The position numbers and the translations under genes are program-made. Shown here piece by piece: positions 53,187-63,225 of a DNA stretch of 64,000 nt; the first letter of the stretch is position 1, and every line of letters starts with the position of its first letter. Source of the stretch: an uncultured Rhodopila sp. (GTDB lineage: Bacteria; Pseudomonadota; Alphaproteobacteria; Acetobacterales; Acetobacteraceae); assembly GCF_903944925.1 (NCBI RefSeq), contig NZ_CAJATU010000070.1:1-64000 (forward strand), in the 5' to 3' direction. The notes beneath the pieces are model-generated. The model was not told the DNA's origin and made no database searches. It saw only the letters and a program-made list of their open reading frames with translations.

Positions 53187-53261
53187 GGTAGAGACATTTA
53201 CGCCAGTGCCAGCACGATTTTTATGCGCTAGAAGGTCCGCCTTCAGTTTCGGGCGCACATC

Positions 53262-54416
53262 ATGACAGCCATTCCCAGCTCGCCAGCCGGCCAGAGCAGA
53301 TCGATTTTCGGTGACGGCGCCAAGCCGTCCTTCCTCTCCGGAGCGGTCTGGGCCGGACTCGCCAGCTTGATCCTGCTGCCGAGTTTCTTCGGCGATCTGC
53401 AGATCCAGACCGCGCTGCCCCCTGTCGATCTGCAGGTGCATGAAACTCTGTTCGGCTATCTCGCCGCGATCGTCGCCGGATTTGTCCTGACCGCCATCCC
53501 CGGCTGGACCGGTCGGCCGCCGCTGGCCGCCCGCACGCTGGGGCTGCTGGTCGTGGTCTGGCTGGCCGGGCGCGTTGCCATGGCTGCCTCGGGCTTCATT
53601 GGTCCGTTCGCGGCCGGCGGAGTGGACAGCCTGTTCCTGTTGCTCGCCGCCGCCATCGCGTTGCGTGAGGCCGCTTCCGGCCGCGCGGCGTCGGCCTTGG
53701 CGCCAATCGGCCTGCTGGTGGCGTTTTATGCCGGCAGCGTGGTGTTCGATCTCGGGGCCTATCACAACGGGTCGTCCGACGCCGGCAAGCGCATCGCCAT
53801 CGCAGCGGTGGTGATGCTGGTGACGGTTGTCGGCGGCCGCGTGCTGCCGCGGCCCGGCACGGAGGACCAGCCGCCGGCGTTCGGGGCGCTGGATATCGTG
53901 ACGGTGGCGGTGAGTGCGGTGGCTCTGCTGGTTTGGATCGCGCTCCCCGCTTTCATCGTGACCGGTGCGTTGCTGCTGATCGCCGGAATCGTGCATGCGG
54001 TCCGGCTGTTCCGTTGGGTCAGCGACCGAAAAGGCCAGAATACACTGACCCTGGTGCAGCAGATCGCCTACGGGTTCATCCCGCTGGGATTCCTGGTCCT
54101 CGGCCTCGGGGATCTGTCGCCGCACGGCACCGCGGCTGGCGTGGATATCCGGTCCTGGCTGGTGAGCGCTACCGCCATCCTGACCCTCGGAACGGTGGCC
54201 CGTATCAGCCTCGACCCCGCGGGCAGCCCGGCGGCTGCCCGGCGTTTCGCCTGGATTATCTATAGTGCCATCGGCCTCGCGGCCGTCGGGCGCCTGATTG
54301 GCGGGCTGAGTTGGGTGTTGCCGGCGATTGGCGGGGCGGCGCTGGTGGTTGCGTTCGCGGTGTTCAGCATCGGCTACCTGCCGTTGCTGGCCCGCCCCGC
54401 GGCGGCGGTTCGGTAG
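53262..54416 (+). CDS. nnrS: NnrS family membrane protein
   Basis: A 384-residue protein with about 12 hydrophobic helices. LQVHETLFGYLAAIVAGFVL and TAIPGWTGRPPL are NnrS hallmarks. NnrS is a haem-copper membrane protein tied to nitric oxide tolerance. No denitrification genes are in the window, so its presence simply hints at NO exposure. Confidence 0.88.
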   Translation: MTAIPSSPAGQSRSIFGDGAKPSFLSGAVWAGLASLILLPSFFGDLQIQTALPPVDLQVHETLFGYLAAIVAGFVLTAIPGWTGRPPLAARTLGLLVVVWLAGRVAMAASGFIGPFAAGGVDSLFLLLAAAIALREAASGRAASALAPIGLLVAFYAGSVVFDLGAYHNGSSDAGKRIAIAAVVMLVTVVGGRVLPRPGTEDQPPAFGALDIVTVAVSAVALLVWIALPAFIVTGALLLIAGIVHAVRLFRWVSDRKGQNTLTLVQQIAYGFIPLGFLVLGLGDLSPHGTAAGVDIRSWLVSATAILTLGTVARISLDPAGSPAAARRFAWIIYSAIGLAAVGRLIGGLSWVLPAIGGAALVVAFAVFSIGYLPLLARPAAAVR

Positions 54417-54426
54417 TGGCGAAGCC

Positions 54427-54807
54427 TTACGCGGCCGGGATCATCCGGCCGAGGGGGCGGCCGCCGAACAGGTGGACGTGGAAATGCGGCACCTCCTGCC
54501 CGGACTGCTCGCCCATGTTCGCCAGCAGCCGGTAGCCGGGGGCTTCCAGGCCCAGATCCTTGGCAACGGAGCCGACAGCACGGATGAACCCGGCGATCTC
54601 GGCCTCGGAGGCGGAGGCGCTGAAGTCGGCGAACGAGCAGTACGGGCCTTTCGGGATCACCAGAACATGCACCGGCGCCTGCGGGTGGATGTCATGGAAG
54701 GCCAGGGCGAACGCGTTCTCGAAGACCTTCTTGCAGGGAATCTCGCCGCGCAGGATGCGCGCGAAGATGTTCTGGTCGTCGTAGGGTGGCAGGCCGCTGA
54801 CCGGCAT
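54427..54807 (-). CDS. HIT family hydrolase (HINT-like)
   Basis: A 126-residue protein with NIFARILRGEIPCKKVFENA at the N-terminus and the catalytic histidine triad PHFHVHLFGGR near the C-terminus. HINT proteins hydrolyse nucleotide phosphoramidates. Convergent with nnrS. Confidence 0.9.
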   Translation of the reverse strand: MPVSGLPPYDDQNIFARILRGEIPCKKVFENAFALAFHDIHPQAPVHVLVIPKGPYCSFADFSASASEAEIAGFIRAVGSVAKDLGLEAPGYRLLANMGEQSGQEVPHFHVHLFGGRPLGRMIPAA

Positions 54808-54888
54808 ATGGAGTCTCCCCGGAGTCCGTGATGGCGGAACGGTTTTACGACGGCCCGGGAAAGCTGGCCATGGGTTGCGTGCGGCGGC

Positions 54889-55809
54889 CTACCCCAGCAG
54901 GCGCCGCGCCTCCGCCGCATCGCGGGCGATCTGCGCCTTCAGCGCGTCGAGGCCGGCGAACTTCACCTCCGCCCGGATATAGGCGATCAGCGCGACGGTA
55001 ATGTCCTGCCCGTACAGGTCGCCGTCGAAGTCGAACACGTTGACCTCCAGCCGGCTTTCCGTATCGGCGTTCACCGTCGGGCGGCGGCCGATATTCGCCA
55101 CGCCCTTGTGGAACGAACCGTCCGCCAGCCGCACCTTGACCGCGTAGACGCCCCGTGCCGGCTCCAGATGGCGACCCAGCGGCACATTGGCGGTGGGAAA
55201 GCCGATGGTCCGGCCCCGCTTGTCGCCATGCATGACCTCGCCGCGGATCGCCCAGGGGCGGCCGAGTTCCGCCGTTGCCCGCTCGGGGTAGCCGTCCTGC
55301 AGCACCCGCCTGATCCGGGTGGAGGACATCGGACCGTGCGAATCCGTCACCGGCGGCACCAGGGTCAGGCCCATGCCCAAAGCCTCCGCCCGGGCCGCGA
55401 GGAACGCCGTATCGCCGCCGCGCCGGTGGCCGAAGGCGAAGTCCTGGCCGCAGGCGATATGCCGTGCGCCGACGCCCTGGTGCAGCACCTTCGCCACAAA
55501 GTCCTCGGCGGGCATCAGGCTGAAATCGCGGTCGAAGCGCAGTTCGTACAGCAGGTCAACGCCCAGCGCGGCCAGCGCATCAGCCCGCTCCGCCGACAGG
55601 GTCAGCCGGAACGGCGGATCATCCGGACGGAACACCTCGCGCGGATGAGGCTCGAACGTCAGCACCGCCAGGGGCGCGTCGGGCCGCGCGGCGTGGGCGG
55701 CGCGGATGACGCTTTGATGGCCGAGATGCACCCCGTCCATGTTGCCCAGCGCAACCGTCGCGCCGCGCGCGTCCGGCGGCACGCTCCGCCAGTCATGCAA
55801 AATCCACAT
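54889..55809 (-). CDS. ribF: Bifunctional riboflavin kinase / FAD synthetase
   Basis: A 306-residue RibF. The FAD-synthetase domain has GNMDGVHLGHQSVI and SSTRIRRVLQDG; the riboflavin kinase domain has GEVMHGDKRGRTIGFPTANV and NVFDFDGDLYGQDI. Its start overlaps the MaoC stop by 1 bp (TGATG). Confidence 0.93.
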   Translation of the reverse strand: MWILHDWRSVPPDARGATVALGNMDGVHLGHQSVIRAAHAARPDAPLAVLTFEPHPREVFRPDDPPFRLTLSAERADALAALGVDLLYELRFDRDFSLMPAEDFVAKVLHQGVGARHIACGQDFAFGHRRGGDTAFLAARAEALGMGLTLVPPVTDSHGPMSSTRIRRVLQDGYPERATAELGRPWAIRGEVMHGDKRGRTIGFPTANVPLGRHLEPARGVYAVKVRLADGSFHKGVANIGRRPTVNADTESRLEVNVFDFDGDLYGQDITVALIAYIRAEVKFAGLDALKAQIARDAAEARRLLG

Positions 55810-56231
55810 CAGGCGCGCGAGGGCACCAGAACACAGGCCTGTCCGTCGATCACCACTTGCTCCTCCACCATGCAGGTGGTTTTCAGAGTGGCCTTCTTTG
55901 ACAGCGGATTCAAATCCATGATTTCGACAACCGCCCGAACGGTTGCACCGATACGCACCGGGGCGCGAAAATTCAGCATCTGGCGGGTGTAAATCGCGCC
56001 CGGGCCGGGCAGGTGCGTGCCCAGCACGGCGGAAATCAGGCTGGCGGACAGCATGCCGTGGGCGATGCGCCCGCCGAATCGAAGCCTCCGGGCCATCGCC
56101 TCATCGAGGTGGATCGGGTTGGTGTCCAGGCTGATCGTGGCATACATTTGTATATCGGCTTCAGTGATGGTCTTTGACAGCGCGGCCGTCTGGCCGATGA
56201 ACAGATCCTCGAAAAAATGGCCTTCGGTCAT
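55809..56231 (-). CDS. MaoC-like (R)-specific enoyl-CoA hydratase
   Basis: A 140-residue single hotdog protein. ATISLDTNPIHLDEAMAR (catalytic Asp/His) and RIAHGMLSASLISAVLG are the MaoC/PhaJ motifs. The start at 56231 is preferred. Cotranscribed with ribF by overlap; CoA substrate unknown. Confidence 0.87.
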   Translation of the reverse strand: MTEGHFFEDLFIGQTAALSKTITEADIQMYATISLDTNPIHLDEAMARRLRFGGRIAHGMLSASLISAVLGTHLPGPGAIYTRQMLNFRAPVRIGATVRAVVEIMDLNPLSKKATLKTTCMVEEQVVIDGQACVLVPSRA

Positions 56232-56344
56232 GCTGTTCGGTCCCCGTTTCCCTTGCTTTTGCTCGGACCGGGCCAAACATGGGATTGCAGCACGTCCGCT
56301 GCGCTAAACCGTTGCGTGAGGCGAAAGCACAAGGGATTGAATGC

Positions 56345-57490
56345 ATGCCGGTGACGGAGGTTGGAACCTCGGACGATCTCCTGACGGAATTGTCGGATTG
56401 GGTCAGGATCGAGACGCCGACGACCGACGCGGCCGCGGTGAACCGCCTCATGGACATCGCCGAGGCGGGACTCGCCGGCGCCGGCGCGGCGATCAGCCGC
56501 ATCCCGGGACATGACGGATTCGGCGACACGGTGATCGCCCGCATCGCCACCTCCCGCACTGGCGGAGACGACAGGCCGATCCTGGTGGCCGGGCATTTGG
56601 ATACGGTGTGGTCGCACGGGACGATCGAGCGGATGCCCTATGTGGTGGACGGCGCCAGGGCGCACGGCCCCGGCATCTACGACATGAAGGCCGGCAGCTT
56701 CCTGGCGTTCCATGTCGTCCGCTCGATCCTGCGCCAGCGCGTCGCCACCCCCCGCCCCATCGTCCTGCTGCTCACCCCGGACGAGGAGGTCGGCAGTCCT
56801 ACCACCCGCTTGCTGATCGAACGGGAAGCGGCCCGGGCCGCGCTTGTGCTGATCCCCGAGCCGGCCGGTCCGGGCGGCGCCTGCGTCACCGCACGCAAAG
56901 GCGTCGGCCGCTTCGTCATGCGGGTCGCCGGCCGCGGCTCGCATGCCGGCGGGGCGTTCGAGGACGGCGCCTCGGCCGTCGTCGAGCTGTCGCACCAGAT
57001 CATCGGCCTGCACCGGATGGTGGATACCGAGCGCGGGATCACCCTGAATACCGCGCCGGTCTGGGGCGGTTCGCGCCCGAACGTGATCGCGCCGGATGCC
57101 GGATGCGAGATCGACCTGCGCGTCGCCTCCGCCGAGGACGGCGAAACCATGCAGGCACGACTGCTGGGGCTGACCGCGAAGACGCCCGGTTGCCGGGTGA
57201 CCGTGGAGGGCGGGATGAACCGGCCGCCCTACAGCGAAACGCCGGCGATCTCCGCGCTGTACGCCCGTGCTCAGGACATCGCCCGGCAGGTCGGGCTGGC
57301 ACTGCCGAAGCAGCAACGCGGCGGCGGTTCCGATGGCAACTTCGCCGCCGCGCTGGGCGTGCCGACGCTGGACGGGCTGGGCTGTCCCGGGGCCGGGGCG
57401 CATGCCAGCCACGAGCATATATTGTGGCAGGAGCTCGCACCGCGCGCCGCGCTGCTGGCGGGGCTGCTGGAGACGCTCGGCGGCGATTGA
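56345..57490 (+). CDS. M20 family metallopeptidase (glutamate carboxypeptidase-like)
   Basis: A 381-residue zinc peptidase. ILVAGHLDTVWSHG and GPGIYDMKAG provide metal-binding His and Asp; LLLTPDEEVGSP has the Glu-Glu catalytic pair; GGGSDGNFAAALGVP and GAHASHEHI complete the site. The order resembles CPG2-type carboxypeptidases. Start at 56345 fits; divergent from maoC. Confidence 0.88.
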   Translation: MPVTEVGTSDDLLTELSDWVRIETPTTDAAAVNRLMDIAEAGLAGAGAAISRIPGHDGFGDTVIARIATSRTGGDDRPILVAGHLDTVWSHGTIERMPYVVDGARAHGPGIYDMKAGSFLAFHVVRSILRQRVATPRPIVLLLTPDEEVGSPTTRLLIEREAARAALVLIPEPAGPGGACVTARKGVGRFVMRVAGRGSHAGGAFEDGASAVVELSHQIIGLHRMVDTERGITLNTAPVWGGSRPNVIAPDAGCEIDLRVASAEDGETMQARLLGLTAKTPGCRVTVEGGMNRPPYSETPAISALYARAQDIARQVGLALPKQQRGGGSDGNFAAALGVPTLDGLGCPGAGAHASHEHILWQELAPRAALLAGLLETLGGD

Positions 57491-57698
57491 GGGCGGAAGG
57501 TGAGCGATTACACTTGTGATCACTTTTACGTGTGAATCTGCTCCCGGGACGTGTATCGTTCAATGACTGAATGATTGCTCGGAAATAAAGCGTCATGCGT
57601 CGATATGCGGCTGCGGATGATGGACGCGATCTCGGTATCGCCTCATGACGATACCGTTGCTCGTTGCCTTGCCTCCGGGCGCTTAGCTCGCACCGCAC

Positions 57699-60356
57699 AT
57701 GCGCGTCGCCCGGAACAACCGCCGTCTGATCGTCATCGGTGCGTTCCTGGTGACCGCGATCATCGGCGTCGCGGCCTGGCTGATCCTGGCGCAGCGCGCT
57801 GCCGCGCTTGACGAAACCCGGCGTGGCACAGCCAACCTGGCGCAGGTTCTCGCCGAACAGACCGCGCGGACTTTGCAGCCGGTCGACCTGACGCTGCGGG
57901 AAATCCAGGCACGGCTGGAAGCCGCCGGCCCGGATATCGCTGAAGTCGCCGGTTCGGCTGCAACCTTCGAGATGCTGACCGAGCGGTTGAAGGGTCTGCC
58001 GCAGGCCAGCGCGCTGACCGTGATCGGTGCGGACGGAAGGCTGCTGAACACATCGCGCGGCTTTCCGCCGCCACCGCTCGACCTGTCGGCCCGCGATCTG
58101 TTCGCCTACTTCAGCACGCGCGACGACCACGGAGTCTATATCTCGCGGCCGGTCAAGAACCACTTCGACGGCACCTGGACGATCTACTTCGGTCGCCGCA
58201 TCGACCGGCCGAACGGCGCCTTTGCGGGGATTGCCGGCGCCGCCTTCGCATTGACCGCGCTGGAGGATTTTTATGGGGCGGTGACGCCACAGAACGGCAC
58301 CATCAGCCTGGTGCGGCGCGACGGCACGATTCTTCTCCGTTACCCCCCGGTCGAACCGGGGATCGGCACCAGGCTGCCACCGGACTGGCCCTGGTATCGG
58401 CAGGTCGCCGAGGGCGGCGGATGGTACCGATCGCCCGGATTCCTGAGCAACATTCCCAAGCTTTTTGCCGTGCGACCGCTGCGGGAATTTCCGCTGGTGG
58501 TCGATGCCTCCATCTCCGAGGCCGCGGCCTTCTCCGCCTGGCGCCGCCAGACCATCGGGGTATTGACCGGAACGGCGATCGCCATCGCCGGCGTGATCCT
58601 GTTGCTGCGCGTCTTCGGCAGACAGTTCGCCAAGCTGGAAGCGCAAAACCGTCAATTGAAGCAAGGCCGCCAGCAATTCGACGCCGTGCTCGACAACATG
58701 TCGCAGGGCCTGACCTTCATCGACCGGGACCTGACGCTGATCGTCTGCAACCGGCGCTACCGCGAGATGTACGGGTTGTCCGCGGAACAGGCGCGGACCG
58801 GAGTTCCGCTTTCGGATATCCTCATGCACCGGCTCGCCTCGGGAAGTTTCCCGGACATGACCGCCAACGCCTATCTGGCGCGGCGCACAGCGCTGTGCAG
58901 CGCCGGACAGCCCTTTACCGTCGTCGATGACCTGATCGATGGCCGCATCATCACGATGCACTACCAGCCGATGCCGGACGGCGGATTTGTCACAACGCAT
59001 GAGGACATCACCGAGCGGTGCCGCGCCGAGGCCCGCCTGGTGTTCATGGCACGCCATGACGGCCTTACCGAATTGCCGAACCGGACGATGTTCCAGGAAC
59101 GTCTGGCCGATGCCATCGCGCTGACCCGGCTTGGCACCCAGTGCGCCGTGCTGTGCCTGGACCTCGACGGCTTCAAGGCGGTCAACGACACATTGGGGCA
59201 TACCGTCGGCGATGCTTTGCTGCGCGTCGTTGCACAGCGCCTGTCGGGCGCCGTCCGGGAAATCGACACCGTCGCGCGCCTCGGCGGCGACGAATTCGCC
59301 ATCATCCAGGTCGGTCTGCAGAACGCCGAAGCCGCCGCGGGCCTCGCAGATCGTATCATCCGCCTGATCCGCCAGCCTTATGAACTCGACGGCAGCCGCA
59401 TCGTCGTCGGCATCAGCATCGGCGTTTCGATGGCGCCCAGCGACGGAACGTCACCCGGCAGACTGCTGAAGAATGCCGACATCGCGCTGTACCTGGCGAA
59501 GACGGAGGGCCGCGGCACGTTCCGGTTCTTCGAGCCGGAGATGGACGCGCGGCTGCAAACCCGTCGCGCGCTGGAACTGGATCTGCGCAACGCGCTGCCG
59601 GCGAACGACTTCGACCTGCATTACCAACCGATAATCGCGTTGCAGGCTGGCACGGTAGAGACGTTCGAGGCGCTGATCCGGTGGAAGCACCCGGACCGCG
59701 GCCTGGTCCATCCCGCGGACTTCATCCCCATCGCCGAAGAAACCGGCCTGATCGTTGGCATCGGCGCCTGGGTGCTGCGGCGAGCCTGCGAGGACGCAGC
59801 GGGTTGGCCGGACGATATCGGCGTGGCGGTCAACCTGTCCTCCGTGCAGTTCAAAGGCGGCCAGCTTTTCGATGCGGTGCAGGAGGCACTGTCGGCCTCG
59901 GGCCTGAACCCGGGCCGCCTGGTTCTGGAGATCACCGAGTCGGTGCTGCTGCACAGGAACGAGGCGCAGGTGGCGCTGCTGCACCGGTTCCGCGGCCTGG
60001 GGATTCGTATCGCGCTGGATGATTTCGGCACCGGCTTTTCGTCGCTGAGCTATTTGTGCGGGTTCCCGTTCGACTCGATCAAGATCGACCAGTCGTTTGT
60101 CCGCGATATCGGCGCCAACACGGAGTCGCGGGTCATCGTCAGCGCCGTTGCGGATCTTGCCCGCGGGCTGGGAATGACGACCACGGCGGAGGGGGTGGAG
60201 ACCGGCGAGCAACTGGCGGCGGTGCGCGCCCTGGGTTGCACCACGGTGCAGGGCTATCTGTTCAGCCGCCCGGTGCCCGCCGCCGGGATTCCTGATCTGA
60301 TCCGCAGATTGCGCGGGGCCGAGGTTGTCGGCGATCCGCCGCAGCGAGACGCGTGA
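57699..60356 (+). CDS. c-di-GMP sensor enzyme: PDC/Cache, PAS, GGDEF, EAL
   Basis: An 885-residue membrane protein. One helix at about 10-32, a periplasmic Cache-like sensor to about 285, a second helix (IGVLTGTAIAIAGVILLL), a PAS domain (FDAVLDNMSQGLTFIDRDL), then GGDEF (ARLGGDEFAII, with an RxxD inhibitory site five residues upstream) and EAL (FEALIRWKHPDRG, ITESVLL, LDDFGTGFSSLSYL, KIDQSFV). Both active sites look intact, so it could make and break c-di-GMP. The 208-bp upstream gap holds no gene. Confidence 0.9.
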   Translation: MRVARNNRRLIVIGAFLVTAIIGVAAWLILAQRAAALDETRRGTANLAQVLAEQTARTLQPVDLTLREIQARLEAAGPDIAEVAGSAATFEMLTERLKGLPQASALTVIGADGRLLNTSRGFPPPPLDLSARDLFAYFSTRDDHGVYISRPVKNHFDGTWTIYFGRRIDRPNGAFAGIAGAAFALTALEDFYGAVTPQNGTISLVRRDGTILLRYPPVEPGIGTRLPPDWPWYRQVAEGGGWYRSPGFLSNIPKLFAVRPLREFPLVVDASISEAAAFSAWRRQTIGVLTGTAIAIAGVILLLRVFGRQFAKLEAQNRQLKQGRQQFDAVLDNMSQGLTFIDRDLTLIVCNRRYREMYGLSAEQARTGVPLSDILMHRLASGSFPDMTANAYLARRTALCSAGQPFTVVDDLIDGRIITMHYQPMPDGGFVTTHEDITERCRAEARLVFMARHDGLTELPNRTMFQERLADAIALTRLGTQCAVLCLDLDGFKAVNDTLGHTVGDALLRVVAQRLSGAVREIDTVARLGGDEFAIIQVGLQNAEAAAGLADRIIRLIRQPYELDGSRIVVGISIGVSMAPSDGTSPGRLLKNADIALYLAKTEGRGTFRFFEPEMDARLQTRRALELDLRNALPANDFDLHYQPIIALQAGTVETFEALIRWKHPDRGLVHPADFIPIAEETGLIVGIGAWVLRRACEDAAGWPDDIGVAVNLSSVQFKGGQLFDAVQEALSASGLNPGRLVLEITESVLLHRNEAQVALLHRFRGLGIRIALDDFGTGFSSLSYLCGFPFDSIKIDQSFVRDIGANTESRVIVSAVADLARGLGMTTTAEGVETGEQLAAVRALGCTTVQGYLFSRPVPAAGIPDLIRRLRGAEVVGDPPQRDA

Positions 60357-60370
60357 CTGCCTGATGCCTA

Positions 60371-60982
60371 TTACAGACGCGTCTCAACCGCCTCCAGGAT
60401 TGCGGCGTGGACTGTCTCCACATCCGCCGAGGCGTCGATCAGAACGCAGCGCTCCGGCTCGCCCGCGGCGATCTCGCGATACCCCGACCGCACCCGGGCA
60501 TGGAACGCCGCATCCAACCGCTCATACCGATCGGCATCGCCGCCACGCTGGCGCATCCGCCGGGCGCCGATATCCTCCGGCACGTCCAGGACCAGGGTCA
60601 GCTCCGGCGCGATCCCGAGCAAGCGCGACAATTCCCGGATGAACTGCCTGTCGGCGCCCTGGCCGTAGCCCTGGTAGGCCATGGTGGAGTCGAAAAACCG
60701 GTCGCACACCACCCAGATCCCGGACTCCAAAGCCGGCCGGATGGTTTTCGCAATATGCTCGGCCCGGGCGGCGAAATGCAGCAGCGTCTCGGCGCGCGGC
60801 GCCCAATCGATATCGCTGCCGAGCAGCAGGCCGCGCAGCAACTCCGCACCCGGCGCTCCGCCCGGCTCACGCGTGCGCTGCACCGGCACGTGGCACGATG
60901 TCAGCGCCTCCGCCAGCAACTCGCACTGAGTGGTCTTGCCCGCGCCTTCTCCACCTTCAAGTGTAATAAACCGGCCCGCCAT
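60371..60982 (-). CDS. tmk: Thymidylate kinase
   Basis: A 203-residue dTMP kinase. FITLEGGEGAGKTTQCELLA is the P-loop, RTREPGGAPG the DR/RE-type motif, VCDRFFDSTMAYQGYGQGA the substrate loop. Its ATG overlaps the dacA stop by 1 bp (TAATG). Confidence 0.94.
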   Translation of the reverse strand: MAGRFITLEGGEGAGKTTQCELLAEALTSCHVPVQRTREPGGAPGAELLRGLLLGSDIDWAPRAETLLHFAARAEHIAKTIRPALESGIWVVCDRFFDSTMAYQGYGQGADRQFIRELSRLLGIAPELTLVLDVPEDIGARRMRQRGGDADRYERLDAAFHARVRSGYREIAAGEPERCVLIDASADVETVHAAILEAVETRL

Positions 60983-62205
60983 TATGTTCCCGTCACGTAT
61001 TTCGACAGCACCGCCATCGCGCGCCCCGGCAGTCCGAGCCTGGGCACATCGTCAACGGCCAGAAGCGGCACGCTGAAATTGGGGACGCCCTGACCGGTCA
61101 CCTCCAGCTTACCCAGCGTGTCGCCCTTGGCGATAGGCGCTTTCAGCGGCGTGTCATAGCTGATTTTGACGGATGCCTTCTGCCGCCAGTTGCGCGGCAT
61201 CGTCACGATCAGGTCCTTTCCCGCCACCAACGGCACCGAACGCTCGGTTCCAAGCCACACCGGCACCTTTTCGATGACGTCGCCGGCCGTGTATAATGTC
61301 ACGTCCTCGTAATTGAAGAACGCCCAATCCATCAACCTTTCCGACTCCTCGGCACGTTCGTGCATGGAGCTCATGCCGTTCAGCACGACGATGACGCGGC
61401 GGCCGTTGCGCTTCGAACTGGCGACCAGCCCGTAACCGCCGGCTTCGGTGTGCCCGGTCTTCAGGCCGTCCGCCGTGCCTTTCTGCACCATCGGGTTGCG
61501 GTTGCCCTGGTCGATGCCGTTGTAACGGAAAGATTTTTCAGCGTCGTAGTGATAGTATTCCGGGAAGTCGCGGATGATCCGACCGGCCAGGGTGGCGATG
61601 TCGCGCGCACTCATGCGCTGATCGCTGTCCGGCCAGCCGGTGCAGTTCTTGAAGTTCGTGTGGGTCAGGCCGAGCTGCTGCGCGGTCTTGTTCATCAGTT
61701 CGGCGAAGCCCTCCTCGGACCCGGCGATCGCCTCGGCCAGCACGATGGCGGCGTCGTTGCCGGATTGCACGATGACGCCGCGGATCAGGTCCTCCACCTT
61801 CACCTGGGAGCCGATCTGCACGAACATTTTCGACCCCTGGGTGCGCCAGGCTTTTTCGGTGACCGGCAGTTCGTCGTCCAGCTTCAGGCGGCCCTGCTTG
61901 AGGCGGTCGTAGACGATATACATCGTCATCAGCTTGGTCATCGAGGAGGGCGGCATCTCCTCATCCGCCTGCTTCTCCAGCAGCGTCGCACCGGTGTCGA
62001 AGTCCTGGATGAACGCCCAGCGCGCGGTCGTATCAACCGGGCCGAGCGTGGTTTCGGCCGGCGTTCCGGTTGGTGCGGCTTCCTTGGTCTTGCGGCCTTG
62101 CGCGCCCGCGTGGCTGGCGGTGGGCGGGCGTTTCTCCGCCGCCAGGGCCTGGCCGGCGGTCAGGGCGGCGGCGGTTGAGAGCAAGCTCAGACGGCGAGTC
62201 AGCAT
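60982..62205 (-). CDS. dacA: D-alanyl-D-alanine carboxypeptidase (S11)
   Basis: A 407-residue penicillin-binding protein of the DacA type, trimming cell-wall pentapeptides. Signal peptide LTRRLSLLSTAAALTAGQAL, then SxxK in PPSSMTKLMTMY, SxN in VQSGNDAAIVL, KTG in LKTGHTEAGGYG. The C-terminal PBP5-like beta domain follows. The start at 62205 gives a normal signal peptide. Confidence 0.93.
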   Translation of the reverse strand: MLTRRLSLLSTAAALTAGQALAAEKRPPTASHAGAQGRKTKEAAPTGTPAETTLGPVDTTARWAFIQDFDTGATLLEKQADEEMPPSSMTKLMTMYIVYDRLKQGRLKLDDELPVTEKAWRTQGSKMFVQIGSQVKVEDLIRGVIVQSGNDAAIVLAEAIAGSEEGFAELMNKTAQQLGLTHTNFKNCTGWPDSDQRMSARDIATLAGRIIRDFPEYYHYDAEKSFRYNGIDQGNRNPMVQKGTADGLKTGHTEAGGYGLVASSKRNGRRVIVVLNGMSSMHERAEESERLMDWAFFNYEDVTLYTAGDVIEKVPVWLGTERSVPLVAGKDLIVTMPRNWRQKASVKISYDTPLKAPIAKGDTLGKLEVTGQGVPNFSVPLLAVDDVPRLGLPGRAMAVLSKYVTGT

Positions 62206-62222
62206 CTTCACGTAACCTCCGC

Positions 62223-63128
62223 TCAATCAACGATGATTCGGGCGTCCGGTATACCGGACAAAAGGGCCTGGTCCAAGATGACATCGGCATGCGCAACGTC
62301 CGGCACAGGGCCGATCTCGACGCGGTACTGGTGGGTGCGGCCTTGCCGGATGGGCACGATGACGGCCCCGGCCGCGGCCATTTTGGCCTGCTGGACGGCG
62401 GCGTACTGGCGCTGGTCGAAGGTGTCCAGGCGGACCATCAGCCGGCCCGGGCGCGGTTCGGTGCGGGTCACGGTTGACGGCAGCCGCATCGGCGGTGCGG
62501 CCAATGGCGCGGCCTCCGGGCGCGGTGCCGCAGTCTCGGCGACGGTCCGGCCGCCGCCCTGCCGGATGCCGGGGGGTGGCGGCAGTTCCGCGACCTCCAC
62601 ACCGCCGCGCGGGGCGGAGGTCAGTCCGAGGCTCGGGGCGCCGGGCAGGGCTTCGGCGGCGGCATGGCTCTCCACCGGCAGGACGGTCAGGCGGACCCGG
62701 GCGACGCCGTCGGGCGGAATGCCGAGCAGGACCGCGGTACGGGGGGTGATTTCGACCAGCCGGTGCGGGTCGCCGGTACCGCGGTCGTTGATCCGGACCG
62801 TAGTTTGCAGGCCGGTTTCAAGGTTGGTCAGGCGGGCGATGGCGGGAAGCTGGATGCTCGGATGCGCCGCGGCCAGCGCGGTCTGGTCGAAGAGTTCCCC
62901 GTCGGTGGTCAGGCGGGGGGTCTTGTCCGTGATGACGGCGGCGAGGCCGGTTTCGTCGAGGTCGTAGCTTTCCGCCGGATAATACCAGACGGCGCCGGCC
63001 TGGTAGGGCTTGCCGAGCACGTAATGTGGATCGGGCTTGAGGGCGGGGGTGCAGCCGTAGGTCACCACCGTGACCAGTCCAATCAGAGCCGATCGGCTTA
63101 GCACTCGGCTGGGAGACCCGTGCCTCAT
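62223..63128 (-). CDS. rlpA: RlpA-like lipoprotein (DPBB plus SPOR)
   Basis: A 301-residue septal-ring lytic-transglycosylase-like lipoprotein. Lipobox region LIGLVTVVTYGC, double-psi beta-barrel (AVWYYPAESYDLDETGLAAV; VRINDRGTGDPHRLVEI), Pro-rich linker, then a C-terminal SPOR domain (LMVRLDTFDQRQYAAVQQAK) for septal peptidoglycan binding. Possible starts at 63128, 63134 and 63155 all lie in or near a palindrome, and none has a clear ribosome site. 17 bases separate it from dacA. Confidence 0.85.
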   Translation of the reverse strand: MRHGSPSRVLSRSALIGLVTVVTYGCTPALKPDPHYVLGKPYQAGAVWYYPAESYDLDETGLAAVITDKTPRLTTDGELFDQTALAAAHPSIQLPAIARLTNLETGLQTTVRINDRGTGDPHRLVEITPRTAVLLGIPPDGVARVRLTVLPVESHAAAEALPGAPSLGLTSAPRGGVEVAELPPPPGIRQGGGRTVAETAAPRPEAAPLAAPPMRLPSTVTRTEPRPGRLMVRLDTFDQRQYAAVQQAKMAAAGAVIVPIRQGRTHQYRVEIGPVPDVAHADVILDQALLSGIPDARIIVD

Positions 63129-63161
63129 CGTCATGGCCGGGAAACGCCCGGCCATGACGAT
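63127..63161. repeat. Short palindrome over the rlpA start
   Basis: 15-bp perfect arms (atcgtcatggccggg / cccggccatgacgat) with a 5-nt loop. It is the outer part of the dispersed repeat family and overlaps the rlpA initiation region. Confidence 0.8.
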
Positions 63162-63225
63162 AGGGCACGATCGACCCGACCGACGGCCACATGAGCGAAA
63201 GCCGCGATCTGCAGAAAAACCCGGC

